Of a DNA stretch of 34,286 nt, positions 1 through 9,038 are shown piece after piece (position 1 is the first letter of the stretch; every line of letters starts with the position of its first letter). The translations under genes were made by a program, and so were the position numbers. This stretch comes from CAZGCA01 sp964524145 (GTDB lineage: Bacteria > Hydrogenedentota > CAZGCA01). The notes under the pieces are model-generated. The model saw nothing but the letters and a program-made list of their open reading frames with translations. It was not told the origin of the DNA and did no database searches. The stretch spans positions 1 to 34,286 of the forward strand of contig CAZGCA010000065.1 in assembly GCA_964524145.1 (NCBI GenBank). Direction: 5' to 3'.

Positions 1-1143
1 GTCGGTGACAATGCAGTAATAACGGCCTTCATCGGCAAACTGGCACGCAGGGATGGTGTAGGTCGTTCCAGTGCCGAGCACACTGGGTTCGCCCTCTTTC
101 TTCCACTCGATGGTCTCGTTGTATAACCCTTCAGGGCGGACTTCGACTCCGAACGCGCAGGGGTCGCCTTCGAGTACCCACCAGGGGATCTCCGGTCCGG
201 TGACGTTGATCTGGGGAGTGGCAGTTTCGACGATGCCCTGCCGGGTCTGTGTGCCCAAGTCGTTCCAGGACCCGCTGCCTGTTATCTCGCCGTGGTCCTC
301 GCCGTCGCCCGCGTCGTTCGGCTCCTCCGAGGCCCAGCTGGCGTACATGCCCGGTACCACGCTGCCTGTATCATCGCCGTTCCAGAAGTCCGCGCCGTCC
401 TCGACCCATTCCCAGACACCTTCGACGGCGATATCGTTCGCACCGGTCCAGCCGCCGGAGATGTTGATCGAGAGCCACACGTTCTCATCTTCGTCGTTGA
501 TGGTGACGAGGTACCCGCCGAGCGCCTCGGCTTCGGCTTTGGCCTCCGGCCATGTCATCGAGGCCGAACGTTTGTAATAGTGTCCGTTGGCCGGGTAACG
601 TCGCCAATCGCCTTCAAGGTAGGGGCTTTCGCCCTCGCCAGTACCCGCTGTCAGGTAAGAACCGGCGATGATCGCTGTGGACTGGCTCGCACTTGACCAG
701 CTCAGTTGGGCCACGGCTCCGCCGCCCTGCTCATAGTATTCCATCTTGATAGTGTACTGCTGTGCGGCGACGAGTGCCGCGTCGGTCATGTAGCTGTCCA
801 CGGTCGGCGAGTGGTCGGTCCAGTTATTGATGACGAGTTGATCGTCTATCCACAACCTGACACCATCATCGCACCTGGTAATGAAGGTGTAGACCTCCGA
901 ATACGCCGGTTCGACTGTCCCGGTCCATCGCACCGAGAACGTGTCGGCCCCCAGTCGCGCGTCCGGCGAACCATCACCCCATGCGAAATTGACCGTCGTG
1001 TCGATCCGCGTAAAGACAAGATCGCTCAGGTTGGTTCCATCGAAATACTCGCCGAACAGCCCTGGCTCCGCCAGAGCGGTCTGCGCGGCCATAACGGATG
1101 CGCAGAAGAGCAGTACTGCTGCTATCTTGGTTGCAGTTCTCAT
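1..1143 (-). CDS. Exported PA14 / C-type-lectin-like / Ig-like protein, 3' end outside the window
   Basis: The frame is open from an ATG at 1143 to the left edge (381 codons seen, no stop). Residues 1-22 look like a signal peptide (positive start, AAVLLF core, Ala-rich end). Residues about 23-165 read as a PA14 domain, with GLFGEYFDG at the start, an FSVRWTG strand, then DDGVRLWIDD and LVINNW, the usual carbohydrate-contacting edge. Residues about 181-305 resemble a C-type-lectin-like fold (WPEAKAEAEALGGYLVTI, then WASEEPND and WNDLG) but lack the usual disulfide cysteines. From about residue 308 an Ig-like segment begins (VEVRPEG, GRYYC). A strong Shine-Dalgarno (AAGGAGG) lies just upstream of the start. 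The domains suggest extracellular glycan or surface binding; there is no catalytic domain in the visible part. The domain calls are by eye and the rest of the protein is unseen. Confidence 0.82.
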   Translation of the reverse strand, partial: MRTATKIAAVLLFCASVMAAQTALAEPGLFGEYFDGTNLSDLVFTRIDTTVNFAWGDGSPDARLGADTFSVRWTGTVEPAYSEVYTFITRCDDGVRLWIDDQLVINNWTDHSPTVDSYMTDAALVAAQQYTIKMEYYEQGGGAVAQLSWSSASQSTAIIAGSYLTAGTGEGESPYLEGDWRRYPANGHYYKRSASMTWPEAKAEAEALGGYLVTINDEDENVWLSINISGGWTGANDIAVEGVWEWVEDGADFWNGDDTGSVVPGMYASWASEEPNDAGDGEDHGEITGSGSWNDLGTQTRQGIVETATPQINVTGPEIPWWVLEGDPCAFGVEVRPEGLYNETIEWKKEGEPSVLGTGTTYTIPACQFADEGRYYCIVTD

Positions 1144-1275
1144 TGCGTTGACCCTCCCTCCTTCTACGAGGCTGGACTACAAAGCTCTCAAGACAATACC
1201 TGACTTCCTCGATTCAATGGCCGAACGCACCCACCTCCTTTCCCCTCATCGATCCCCTTCATCGACTATGCTACT

Positions 1276-1304
1276 ACTGTAGCACCTCGATAGCAATCTG
1301 TCAA
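1276..1304 (-). promoter_or_regulatory. Candidate sigma70-type promoter for the PA14/lectin gene
   Basis: On the minus strand TTGACA (1304-1299) is followed after 17 bp by TACAGT (1281-1276). The -35 box is perfect and the -10 matches at 4 of 6 positions with ideal spacing. It would give a leader of about 125 nt before the start at 1143. Confidence 0.45.
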
Positions 1305-1320
1305 CATCTTTTTCTTGTCC

Positions 1321-1354
1321 GGAGACCACCGTTTTCGCGATGACGGTCGTCTCC
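1321..1354 (-). terminator. Hairpin between two minus-strand genes, possible terminator
   Basis: GGAGAC pairs with GTCTCC and, after one mismatch, ACCGT pairs with ACGGT around a 10-nt loop. It sits 32 bp downstream of the stop of the glycosidase-like gene and just upstream of the promoter of the next gene. No T-tract follows on the minus strand, so efficient intrinsic termination is uncertain. Confidence 0.4.
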
Positions 1355-1385
1355 TTCTTGGCGCCTTGTGGTCACTAATTCCGCG

Positions 1386-4300
1386 TCAGTACTCGACTTC
1401 GATCGCGACCTTCCCATCATATCCGGTAACGTCCACATCGCCTCGGGCCGGGTCCACGTGCGGATGCGGCTTGCCGTTGACCCGCACGGCCTTGATTTCG
1501 CGTTTCTTGGGATGTCGGAATCGGACGAGTATTCGGCCGGGATCATCTGCGAGGTCCAGGGACACTTCCGCTCTTATAACGTCCTTCTTCGTGGACGCCC
1601 GATAGCGGACGCTGACTTTCCCGAAACGCGTGGCGACGTCGCGCGCCTCGAACACCTCCGGTTGTCCGAACCATGCGCGCGGAATGGCGCGTCCCAAGTG
1701 CAACAGGTCGCCCGAAGTGTAGACGAACATGTAGCGCAGCCACGCTACGGCGTTAGACTCGTCGCTCGTCTTGAAAATGGCTGAGTTCGAATAGCCGAGC
1801 ACGGGCATGGGGTGTTCCGCCATGGCGTTAATCTCTTGCCGGTAACACGCGCACCAGGCGTTGTAGAACATCCATATGTAGAGTTCGGGCTCGTCGCGGT
1901 CGATGTACGGCAGCAGCCCGGCAAGCAGGTTTGGCTGGCAGGAGAACCCCGCGCGGTCGAACCAGGTCGTCTCGAAATCGGGAATATCGTACCCGTACGG
2001 CCATTTCACGTAGCGGTTCTCCTGAAAATCGTCGAGTATCCACTGAGCCTCACGGCCGTGCACATCGTACAACCCCGAGATGAGCAGGTATACGGCTCCT
2101 TCCAGCGTTTCCCGGATCCAGCCGACCTCGCGGCCGCGCCGGTACAAGCGGCTCGGATAGTACGGTATCCAGCGGCCGTCGCGCAGACGGACGAGAGGCG
2201 AGTAGCGCCGCATGGTTTCAAAACCCTTTACGAGATCGCTCCGGTAGGCGTCGGCTTCCCGGCGAATGCGTGACGCCTCGGGATGATCGATTGCCTCGAG
2301 CGCGCGAGCCGCCCACTCGACACCGCGCCAGGTGAGAGAGTTGGTTGAAAGCCAGTAGTAGAAGTCGGTCACGTCCTCGAGGCTGCCGGCTGGCAGGAAA
2401 CCGTGCTCCCAGCCCCGGGAATGGGGCAAAGCGGTCATGGTGTTGCGGCGCTGACGAAACACCCAGTCGGCGCCTGCGATGACGGCGTCCGCAACGCCTT
2501 GAAACCAGTCTTCGTCGCGGGTCAAGAAGAAGTGCTCGCACAAACACCAGAGCACCCACCCGTGGTGCTGGTTGTAGGCTCCGGATTCGAAACCTCCCGC
2601 CCCGTAGAACATCCCGTCATAGTCCGTGAAGTTGCCGGGTTGCGGAACCGTACCCTGGTACTTGAGCCATATTCGGAGCCTCCGCCGTGCCTCGTCGTGG
2701 AGACCGCGCTCGTCGAGGTCGTGAACGATCATGCAGGCTTCGTTGCTGAAGTTGCCGTAGAGAGACGTCCCGACAGACGTGTTTATCAGACCACTGCCAT
2801 CGGGCATCTCGAAGTCGGTTATCAGCACGTGCGCCAGATGCGCGGTATGAAGCGCGCTCAGCTGCAGTTCCGGGGTCTCGAGTCGAGCCCCCCGACGCCC
2901 GACCTCTTGCCAGTAGTCCATAACCTCTCGGTAGCATTGCCCGAAATCCAGATCTTCGAGCGCCTGGAGCTCCTCCGTAGTCTCCAGGGCAACGAAGGGA
3001 ATCCTTAGGACAGCCTCGCACCTCTCGCCTGGGTTCAGGCGCTGCTTGATCGTCGGCCCAACGCCATCTTCCGCGATCTCCATCGTCGTTTGCAGAGTGC
3101 TTCGCAGGACGGAGCTGCTTTTCCATCGGCTGAGTATTTGGTTACCGGAAACGGAGAGCTGCTGTCGTGGGCTGGTCGGCACGAGATAGTCGTCGTGAGC
3201 CCGTGGAGACTGCAACCGGTTTTGTGACCGTCCGGAAACCTGCGAGTAGTTGATGGGCAGTGTTGCGAGAACGGGCTCATTACCGTCGTTGCGAAACCGG
3301 AACCGTACAAGCGCAACCATGGGGTCGTCCCCCGTCCACCGGCCGGTCTCGATCGAGGTCAGCAGCGGGACGGCGAACGATTTCTGCTCTACCACTACAC
3401 CGCCCCGTCGGGTGTGAATGTTGTAAGTCAGTACCGGTTCCGGGTCCGGGAAACGCGCGAGCACTTGTCGCTTCTCCAAGCCGAAGAAGAACCGGGCTGT
3501 GCCGTTGCTCTTGAAACGCGATGTGTCCTTGCCGGGCACACGTGTGACGTTGTCTTTGTGGAGAACGATGTCTCCATTGGGTTCGATCCAGAACCGCTGG
3601 CGGGCGCGAGGACACCCTATGTTGTAACCGACGCTGTGGGGGTGCGGCTGGCCGTAGAAGGCGCCGGCGAAGCTTTGTTCGGCATGCTCCAAAACACGTT
3701 GGCTTAGCGTTGTGGCGTCCGCATTCCGGGCGCGGTACTCGGCGAACGTGGTCGGGTCGTCGGTACGCGTTATGAAGACGCCATAATCTTCAGACCAGAT
3801 CGGACCTTCTTCTTCAAGGCCGGCAAGGGAAATGGTGAAAGCGTCGTCGTCCAGCTCGAACGTCACAAGACCGTCGTCCCCGGAGTATCGATGGGAGGGA
3901 ATCATGTGTCTAAGCGTGACCTCGAACCGGTGTGCGTCTCCCCCACCCCGTTCAACCGTGTCCTCACCAACTGTGACGCCCTCGATGGGCGTCATTGTTT
4001 CGATATAGGCGTTGTAGCCGGTGAGGCGCACCCGTTTGGCCGGAGTGTCGCGGCCTGCGTCAACCGCTACGCGCAGAACGCTGCGGGCCGGCTGGGACGC
4101 GGTGAAAACCGCCACCTTCCGAATGGCTTTCGGGTCCGGCACTTCCACGCGGCACCCAAGCGTGCGCCGATACCGGACGTCGTATTCCGCTGCCTTGGAG
4201 AATTCCTCCTTCAATCCCTGGAATTCAATCCAGACGCGCCGGTCCTCGCTATGGGAGACCGTTATCGCAGCCTTCTGCCAGTCCACGTTGAACCAGTCGT

Positions 4301-4526
4301 CCTGCGGCATCCATCCGAGTGTAAACGGATGTGTGGTCTCACCCCATCTCGCCATGGGCACCTCGGGCCACACCTTGCGGAGATATGACAATCCGACGTC
4401 GTCGGGGATCTTGTCCTCGAACTCGACCATGACCCGGACGATGTCGCGGGGTTCTTCGAACCGGGTTTCGCCGGGCGGGGTGTTAGGAAGTGCAAATGGT
4501 GTGATGTCGACGGCATCAAGGTTCAT
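1386..4526 (-). CDS. Large six-hairpin-glycosidase-like protein (about 1046 aa)
   Basis: A long single frame. The N-terminal half is rich in beta strands. The middle, beginning near LSALHTAHLAHVLITDFEM, contains paired helices with conserved aromatic and acidic stretches (TSLYGNFSNEAC, NFTDYDGMFYG, AYNQHHGWVLWCLCEHF, SRGWEHGFLPAG) typical of the (alpha/alpha)6 barrel of six-hairpin glycosidases. A small beta domain ends the protein (VRVNGKPHPHVD). I infer a carbohydrate-active enzyme; family and substrate cannot be assigned and the catalytic acid is unproven. I chose the ATG at 4526 because AGGAG lies 7 nt upstream. An ATG at 4664 would add 46 residues containing a signal-like hydrophobic run (LLAAVVVSTLVLASG), but their codon use is less like the gene body and their spacing to a GGAG is about 12 nt. 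Whether the protein is exported depends on that choice. Confidence 0.72.
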   Translation of the reverse strand: MNLDAVDITPFALPNTPPGETRFEEPRDIVRVMVEFEDKIPDDVGLSYLRKVWPEVPMARWGETTHPFTLGWMPQDDWFNVDWQKAAITVSHSEDRRVWIEFQGLKEEFSKAAEYDVRYRRTLGCRVEVPDPKAIRKVAVFTASQPARSVLRVAVDAGRDTPAKRVRLTGYNAYIETMTPIEGVTVGEDTVERGGGDAHRFEVTLRHMIPSHRYSGDDGLVTFELDDDAFTISLAGLEEEGPIWSEDYGVFITRTDDPTTFAEYRARNADATTLSQRVLEHAEQSFAGAFYGQPHPHSVGYNIGCPRARQRFWIEPNGDIVLHKDNVTRVPGKDTSRFKSNGTARFFFGLEKRQVLARFPDPEPVLTYNIHTRRGGVVVEQKSFAVPLLTSIETGRWTGDDPMVALVRFRFRNDGNEPVLATLPINYSQVSGRSQNRLQSPRAHDDYLVPTSPRQQLSVSGNQILSRWKSSSVLRSTLQTTMEIAEDGVGPTIKQRLNPGERCEAVLRIPFVALETTEELQALEDLDFGQCYREVMDYWQEVGRRGARLETPELQLSALHTAHLAHVLITDFEMPDGSGLINTSVGTSLYGNFSNEACMIVHDLDERGLHDEARRRLRIWLKYQGTVPQPGNFTDYDGMFYGAGGFESGAYNQHHGWVLWCLCEHFFLTRDEDWFQGVADAVIAGADWVFRQRRNTMTALPHSRGWEHGFLPAGSLEDVTDFYYWLSTNSLTWRGVEWAARALEAIDHPEASRIRREADAYRSDLVKGFETMRRYSPLVRLRDGRWIPYYPSRLYRRGREVGWIRETLEGAVYLLISGLYDVHGREAQWILDDFQENRYVKWPYGYDIPDFETTWFDRAGFSCQPNLLAGLLPYIDRDEPELYIWMFYNAWCACYRQEINAMAEHPMPVLGYSNSAIFKTSDESNAVAWLRYMFVYTSGDLLHLGRAIPRAWFGQPEVFEARDVATRFGKVSVRYRASTKKDVIRAEVSLDLADDPGRILVRFRHPKKREIKAVRVNGKPHPHVDPARGDVDVTGYDGKVAIEVEY

Positions 4527-5144
4527 ACTGGATCTCCTGTGCCCGGCTGAGAGTCGCGTCTTATTAGCTTCCGTTCCTGATGCCAACACAAGCGTGCTCA
4601 CAACCACTGCCGCAAGAAGCACTCCTCCTGATTGGAATATGCACGCTCGTGATTCGCTCCCCATGGTTCGGGTTGCTCCGTCTATTAATGCAAGACTTAA
4701 CGAAGAACCCACTGCCAGTGCGCCCTGCACATCCGCTTGAGAATCGTGCTCAGTTTGGTCCAAGTCCGTTGGCAGCGGGCCTTGTGAGAAGTCTACTCCC
4801 GCAGGATAGTGAAGTCAACACAGCAGAACGGTTCTCAAGACTTCTTGGCCATGTTCTTTGCTCTCCCGCAGGCTGTCAACATGCGCCACGGGTTGACGCG
4901 AACGCGCAGGATACGGTACTATCCAGCGACGATCAAGGCAAGCTCTCCTGTATCGAACATGGCGTGGCAAGGTTCCGCAGCCGTGTTTGTGACTTTTACT
5001 AGTGGTGAGAACGTGCTCCGACTCTATGAATTCCGGGTCGTCGGACTGCGATCAACGATCGCTGCCGCTTAATGAACGGCCATTGGGACTTGTGAAGGAC
5101 GCACTTCTTGTCCTGGTGGACGGTTCTTTTTTGGGGAGGTTCTG
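4527..5144. other. Divergent intergenic region
   Basis: About 620 bp between the glycosidase-like gene (-) and the Kelch-symporter gene (+). It must carry the promoters of both, but I see no convincing -35/-10 pair. Open frames across it on the plus strand have no ribosome-binding site and no recognisable motif. The leftmost 138 bp may be coding if the glycosidase-like protein starts at 4664. A GGGGAGG Shine-Dalgarno precedes the ATG at 5145. Confidence 0.5.
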
Positions 5145-7748
5145 ATGGCAAGGTGGTTCCTGGCGTTGACAAGCGTCGCGGTCATCTGTGCAGTACCCTT
5201 GTGTGCAACGGCCCAGGAGACAGCAGAAGCAGAACGGGTGCTGACGTGGGAGACGCTGCCGCCATTGCCGGACCCGATCGGGTACGCGGGAGTCTACGCC
5301 GGGGTAAGCAACGGGGCCCTCATCGTGGCGGGCGGCGCGAATTTCCCGACAGCACCGCCCTGGGACGATGGACAGAAGGTCTGGCATGACTCGATCTTCG
5401 TGCTCACGCAAGAGGATGGTCAATGGCAACGGGTCGGCCGGCTTCCTCGGCCGTTAGCCTATGGCGTTTCATTGACCGTCGAAGGTGGCGTGCTCTGCAT
5501 CGGCGGCGGAGACGCAAACCGGCATTACGCCGACGTGTTCCTGCTGAGCTGGACAGGCGACGCGATCGAGTTGGTCGAGCTTGCTTCCCTGCCGAAACCG
5601 GTTGCATTCATGTGCGGAGCGATGCTCGATGATTCGACAATATGTGTTGCCGGGGGCCGCGCACAGCCGGATTCACCGAACACGCTGAACACCTTCTGGA
5701 CGTTGGATCTCTCCGAATCCGAGCCGCAATGGGAGGATCTGGAACCCTGGCCCGGGCGCCCGCGGATGCTTGCTGTGGCCGGTGTGCAGGACGGGGCGTT
5801 CATCCTTCTAAGCGGCGTTGACCTTGTTCCAGACGACGATGGCCAGCCGAAACGGGAGTACCTTCGCGATGGCTACAAGTATCAACCTCGTGAGGGGTGG
5901 AAACATACCGCAGACATCCCCAACCCGGTTGCTGCGGCACCTACCCCGGCGGTACCGTACGGCCAAAGCCACCTGCTGATTCTTGGCGGTGACAGTGGAG
6001 TCGACGCCGACAAGGACTTGCGCGAGGCGCACCCCGGGTTCTCAACCGATATTCTGGCGTACCACACGATCACCAACACCTGGATCAGGACGGGGGTTCT
6101 TCCCAAGAATCCCGAGCAGGGAGTGTGGCCGCCGGTGACGACAGTCACGACAGAATGGAACGGCCGAATCATCGTCCCGAGCGGAGAAGCGCGTCCCGGC
6201 ATTCGCACGCCTCAGATGCTCGCGGGGAAACTGTTCGTGCGCAAATCAGGCTTCAAGCGGCTGGATTACGTGGCGCTCGTGCTGTATCTCGGGGCGATGG
6301 TCTGCATAGGGTTCTACTTCCTCGGACGCGAGAAGAGCACCGAGGACTTCTTCCTGGGCGGGAGGCGTGTGCCCTGGTGGGCTGCGGGCCTGAGCATTTT
6401 TGGAACGCAGCTCAGCGCGATAACCTATATGTCCTTTCCCGCCAAGACCTACGCCACGGACTGGGCGTATTTCCTGAACAACATGGGTACCCTGGTTATT
6501 GCCCCGCTTGTCATCTGGCTCTATCTTCCGTTCTTCCGCCGCCTGAACGTCACGACCGCGTATGAGTATCTCGAGAGACGATTCAACGTCGGTGTGCGGA
6601 TGGTTGGGAGCGCCGTCTACATACTGCTCCAACTTGGCCGGATGGGCTTTGTTCTTTTCTTACCGGCGATGGCGCTGTCGGCCGTCACGGGACTGAGCGT
6701 TCACGTGAGCATCCTGCTCATGGGCGTTCTCGCAACGCTCTATACCGTGCTCGGCGGGATTGAGGCGGTGATTTGGACGGATGTTCTTCAGGTGGTTGTG
6801 CTCGCGGGAGGCGCGATTGTGGCGCTGGTGACGGTGGTATTCGATGCAGGGGGTCTCGGAGAAGTCATCTCGATAGCCCAGGGCGATGCCAAGCTGCGAG
6901 CGTTCATCTTGTCATGGGATCTGACCGGCCCAACCACGTTTGTCATTGTTCTGAGCGTTGTGGGCGGTTTGGTCGGTTCGACGTCCAACCAGAGCGTCGT
7001 GCAGCGGTATCTGACCACACGCAGCGAGAAAGAAGCGGCACAAGCGATCTGGGCCAACGCGGTGCTGTCCGTGCTGGCCACCCTCATCTTCTTCGCGTTG
7101 GGAACGGCGTTGTTCGCGTTCTACAAAACTCACCCGGACCGTCTGAATCCCGCCCTTCAGACTGACGCGGTCTTTCCCTGGTTTATCGCCGAGCAGTTGC
7201 CCGCAGGAGTTTCCGGGATTGTGATCGCCGGCCTGTTTGCGGCGGCCATGTCAAGCCTGGACAGCTGCATGAACAGCGTAGCGACTGTGGTGACGACGGA
7301 CTTCCTCAAGCGCTTGGTTCCGAACGTCTCAGACCGCCGTTGGCTGAAAGTTGCCCGTCTGCTTACACTTGTTCTAGGTGTCATTGGCAGCGTGACAGCC
7401 CTGTTGCTCGCGACGTACGACATCAGATCGATCTGGGACCAGTACATCAAGATCATGGCGTTGTTTAGCGGGGGGCTGGCCGGGCTGTTCGCGCTGGGCA
7501 TTTTCACGCGTCGTGCGCACGGCACGGGCGCTCTCATAGGTGTACCCGCCAGCGTCCTGGCGCTCTACCTGGTGCAGCGCCACACGGCGCTTCATTTCTT
7601 TCTATGGTCGACGGTCGGCATCGTCACCTGCTTTGTGGTCGGCTATCTGTGCAGCCTATGGATCCCTGCTGAGAAGCGGCCGTTGGACGGTCTGACCCTC
7701 CACTCCACGATACGGTTTCCCGGCAACAGACAGACCCGTACGGACTAA
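5145..7748 (+). CDS. Kelch (NanM-like mutarotase) domain fused to a sodium:solute symporter
   Basis: A predicted signal peptide (residues 1-24, ending ATAQE) leads into a Kelch-type beta-propeller to about residue 365, with repeated GG and W motifs (IVAGGANFP, LCIGGGDA, ICVAGGRA, LLILGGDSG) as in cyclically permuted N-acetylneuraminate mutarotases. From residue 373 a full SSS transporter follows, with GREKSTEDFFLGGRRVPWW and SAITYMSFPAKTY near its start and AAAMSSLDSCMNS in the helix carrying the paired serines of the Na2 sodium site. The likely role is outer-face anomer conversion of a sugar acid, possibly sialic acid, coupled to Na+-driven import through the inner membrane. The propeller would lie on the periplasmic side. 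The start is fixed by GGGGAGG six nt upstream. The substrate is inferred from the mutarotase resemblance only; a different sugar is possible. Confidence 0.9.
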   Translation: MARWFLALTSVAVICAVPLCATAQETAEAERVLTWETLPPLPDPIGYAGVYAGVSNGALIVAGGANFPTAPPWDDGQKVWHDSIFVLTQEDGQWQRVGRLPRPLAYGVSLTVEGGVLCIGGGDANRHYADVFLLSWTGDAIELVELASLPKPVAFMCGAMLDDSTICVAGGRAQPDSPNTLNTFWTLDLSESEPQWEDLEPWPGRPRMLAVAGVQDGAFILLSGVDLVPDDDGQPKREYLRDGYKYQPREGWKHTADIPNPVAAAPTPAVPYGQSHLLILGGDSGVDADKDLREAHPGFSTDILAYHTITNTWIRTGVLPKNPEQGVWPPVTTVTTEWNGRIIVPSGEARPGIRTPQMLAGKLFVRKSGFKRLDYVALVLYLGAMVCIGFYFLGREKSTEDFFLGGRRVPWWAAGLSIFGTQLSAITYMSFPAKTYATDWAYFLNNMGTLVIAPLVIWLYLPFFRRLNVTTAYEYLERRFNVGVRMVGSAVYILLQLGRMGFVLFLPAMALSAVTGLSVHVSILLMGVLATLYTVLGGIEAVIWTDVLQVVVLAGGAIVALVTVVFDAGGLGEVISIAQGDAKLRAFILSWDLTGPTTFVIVLSVVGGLVGSTSNQSVVQRYLTTRSEKEAAQAIWANAVLSVLATLIFFALGTALFAFYKTHPDRLNPALQTDAVFPWFIAEQLPAGVSGIVIAGLFAAAMSSLDSCMNSVATVVTTDFLKRLVPNVSDRRWLKVARLLTLVLGVIGSVTALLLATYDIRSIWDQYIKIMALFSGGLAGLFALGIFTRRAHGTGALIGVPASVLALYLVQRHTALHFFLWSTVGIVTCFVVGYLCSLWIPAEKRPLDGLTLHSTIRFPGNRQTRTD

Positions 7749-7834
7749 CGAGTTGGAACCCGCGCCGTTCCGACATGGTACGGGTGTCGGGATGCGTGCT
7801 GGCAGGTGGGGAGCACGAATCGGCAGCGGTAGTG

Positions 7835-7843
7835 TGATACAAT
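7835..7843 (+). promoter_or_regulatory. Candidate extended -10 promoter element
   Basis: TGATACAAT (TG, one base, TACAAT) lies 38 bp upstream of the start at 7882. I see no clear -35, which extended -10 promoters can lack. It would separate this gene from the symporter. Confidence 0.35.
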
Positions 7844-7881
7844 ACCCGTGACGAAACGATTCTTGTGTCCGGGACGAAGAG

Positions 7882-9003
7882 ATGGCGTTAAGACTCGGCA
7901 CCCTGGTTGTCTGCGGCGAGATAATCAACACGAGAAGGAACTCGGTCCACGGTTGGCTCGGCCTTCGAGGCTCGGAACGGCCGATGGTACTGCAACTGAC
8001 GGGCACTTGCGGGCCCGACCTCGCAGGAAGGCATATTCGCTTCGAGGTTCGGGAACAAGGCGAAGATGGTTCGGAGGAGGAACGCGACCTCTCGATGGTG
8101 GCGTGGCAGCAGATCGGTCCCACGGGCGTGATGACCGCTGCACGCAAGGTGAGGGTTGCCGACTGTTCGCCGGAAGAACTCTACATACGCAGCAAGCTCG
8201 GGGAACCGCCGCCGACGCAATGGAAACGTTGTCTCTACCTCGAATGGTTTAGCCAGGACGGGCGGGTTGTGCTTGAACTTGTCGACCCGATCATCGAGTT
8301 TGTCGATTCGGATGAGGCGGAGGATGAAGGTGCATCGGAGGAACTTCCGCTGGCTCCGGAGCACTTGGAGGAAGAGTCCGACGCGACCGGCCTCGGTGTG
8401 ACGAGCGTTCGGATCGACGACGAAGGGAACGTGGAGGTCAACGACGTCCGTCTGCCGGTTGCGGGGCCGGACGAGATAGCGGACGACGCGAGGGACGCTG
8501 CATATGTGGCGATTCCCGAAGAGCTTCAACGTCAGTTGGATCGCGAGGCGTTCGAGGTCGATTGGGCGCTCGAAGCCGAGGACGGCAAGTCTGATGTCAT
8601 CCGGGAATGCGAATTGATCGACGAGTTGATCCAGCGCGATGGTGAGCCTGTAGGCTCGATCTTCGATAGGCGGGATAAGCTTCCCTCGCCGGACGATCTC
8701 GACGACAAGGAAGTGGCACGGGTCTTCAAGTCAGTGCTCGCCGAGTTGGCTCTATGTCACATCGCGCTGGACATGTGTGAGCACTTTACCCCTCGCGAGG
8801 CATACCGGTTGCTGCTAGATGAGATATTCAAAGAGCCAAGTCTTCATCCCGAGCTTCGGCGGACGCAATGGGTGCAGCATTTCATGACGTCTGAATACTG
8901 CAAAGAGTGTGAAGCCGAGATGGACCGCGAGTTTGAAGAGTACGAGCGCCGGCGTAGGGAAAACCCGGAACAGATGTCCGAGGACGAGAACGCTTCCAGT
9001 TGA
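7882..9003 (+). CDS. Conserved protein of unknown function (373 aa)
   Basis: The N-terminal 140 residues look like a compact beta-rich domain (LRLGTLVVCGEIINTRRNSVHGWLGLRG cut by conserved R, N and H positions; later TCGPDLAGRHIRFEV). I recall similar N-termini in uncharacterised proteins of Planctomycetota, but no function is known to me. The middle (about 140-250) is strongly acidic and probably disordered. The C-terminal third is helical and carries several cysteines (ALCHIALDMCEHFTP, SEYCKECEAEMD), where CxxC could bind a metal. There is no signal peptide or membrane segment, so it is likely cytoplasmic. It is transcribed alone, convergent with the next gene. The RBS is weak (GACGAAGAG directly before the ATG). 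Confidence 0.8.
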   Translation: MALRLGTLVVCGEIINTRRNSVHGWLGLRGSERPMVLQLTGTCGPDLAGRHIRFEVREQGEDGSEEERDLSMVAWQQIGPTGVMTAARKVRVADCSPEELYIRSKLGEPPPTQWKRCLYLEWFSQDGRVVLELVDPIIEFVDSDEAEDEGASEELPLAPEHLEEESDATGLGVTSVRIDDEGNVEVNDVRLPVAGPDEIADDARDAAYVAIPEELQRQLDREAFEVDWALEAEDGKSDVIRECELIDELIQRDGEPVGSIFDRRDKLPSPDDLDDKEVARVFKSVLAELALCHIALDMCEHFTPREAYRLLLDEIFKEPSLHPELRRTQWVQHFMTSEYCKECEAEMDREFEEYERRRRENPEQMSEDENASS

Positions 9004-9038
9004 TCGGTTAGGTCGCGCAAACGCGTTGTCGAGAGACC

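Noticed and set aside
71..1282. Several plus-strand frames antisense to the PA14/lectin gene
   Set aside because: The minus-strand frame is open throughout and encodes coherent domains; the plus frames are its shadows.
4580..5002. 140-codon plus-strand frame in the divergent region
   Set aside because: No ribosome-binding site, no domain, and proline/leucine-rich low-information sequence.
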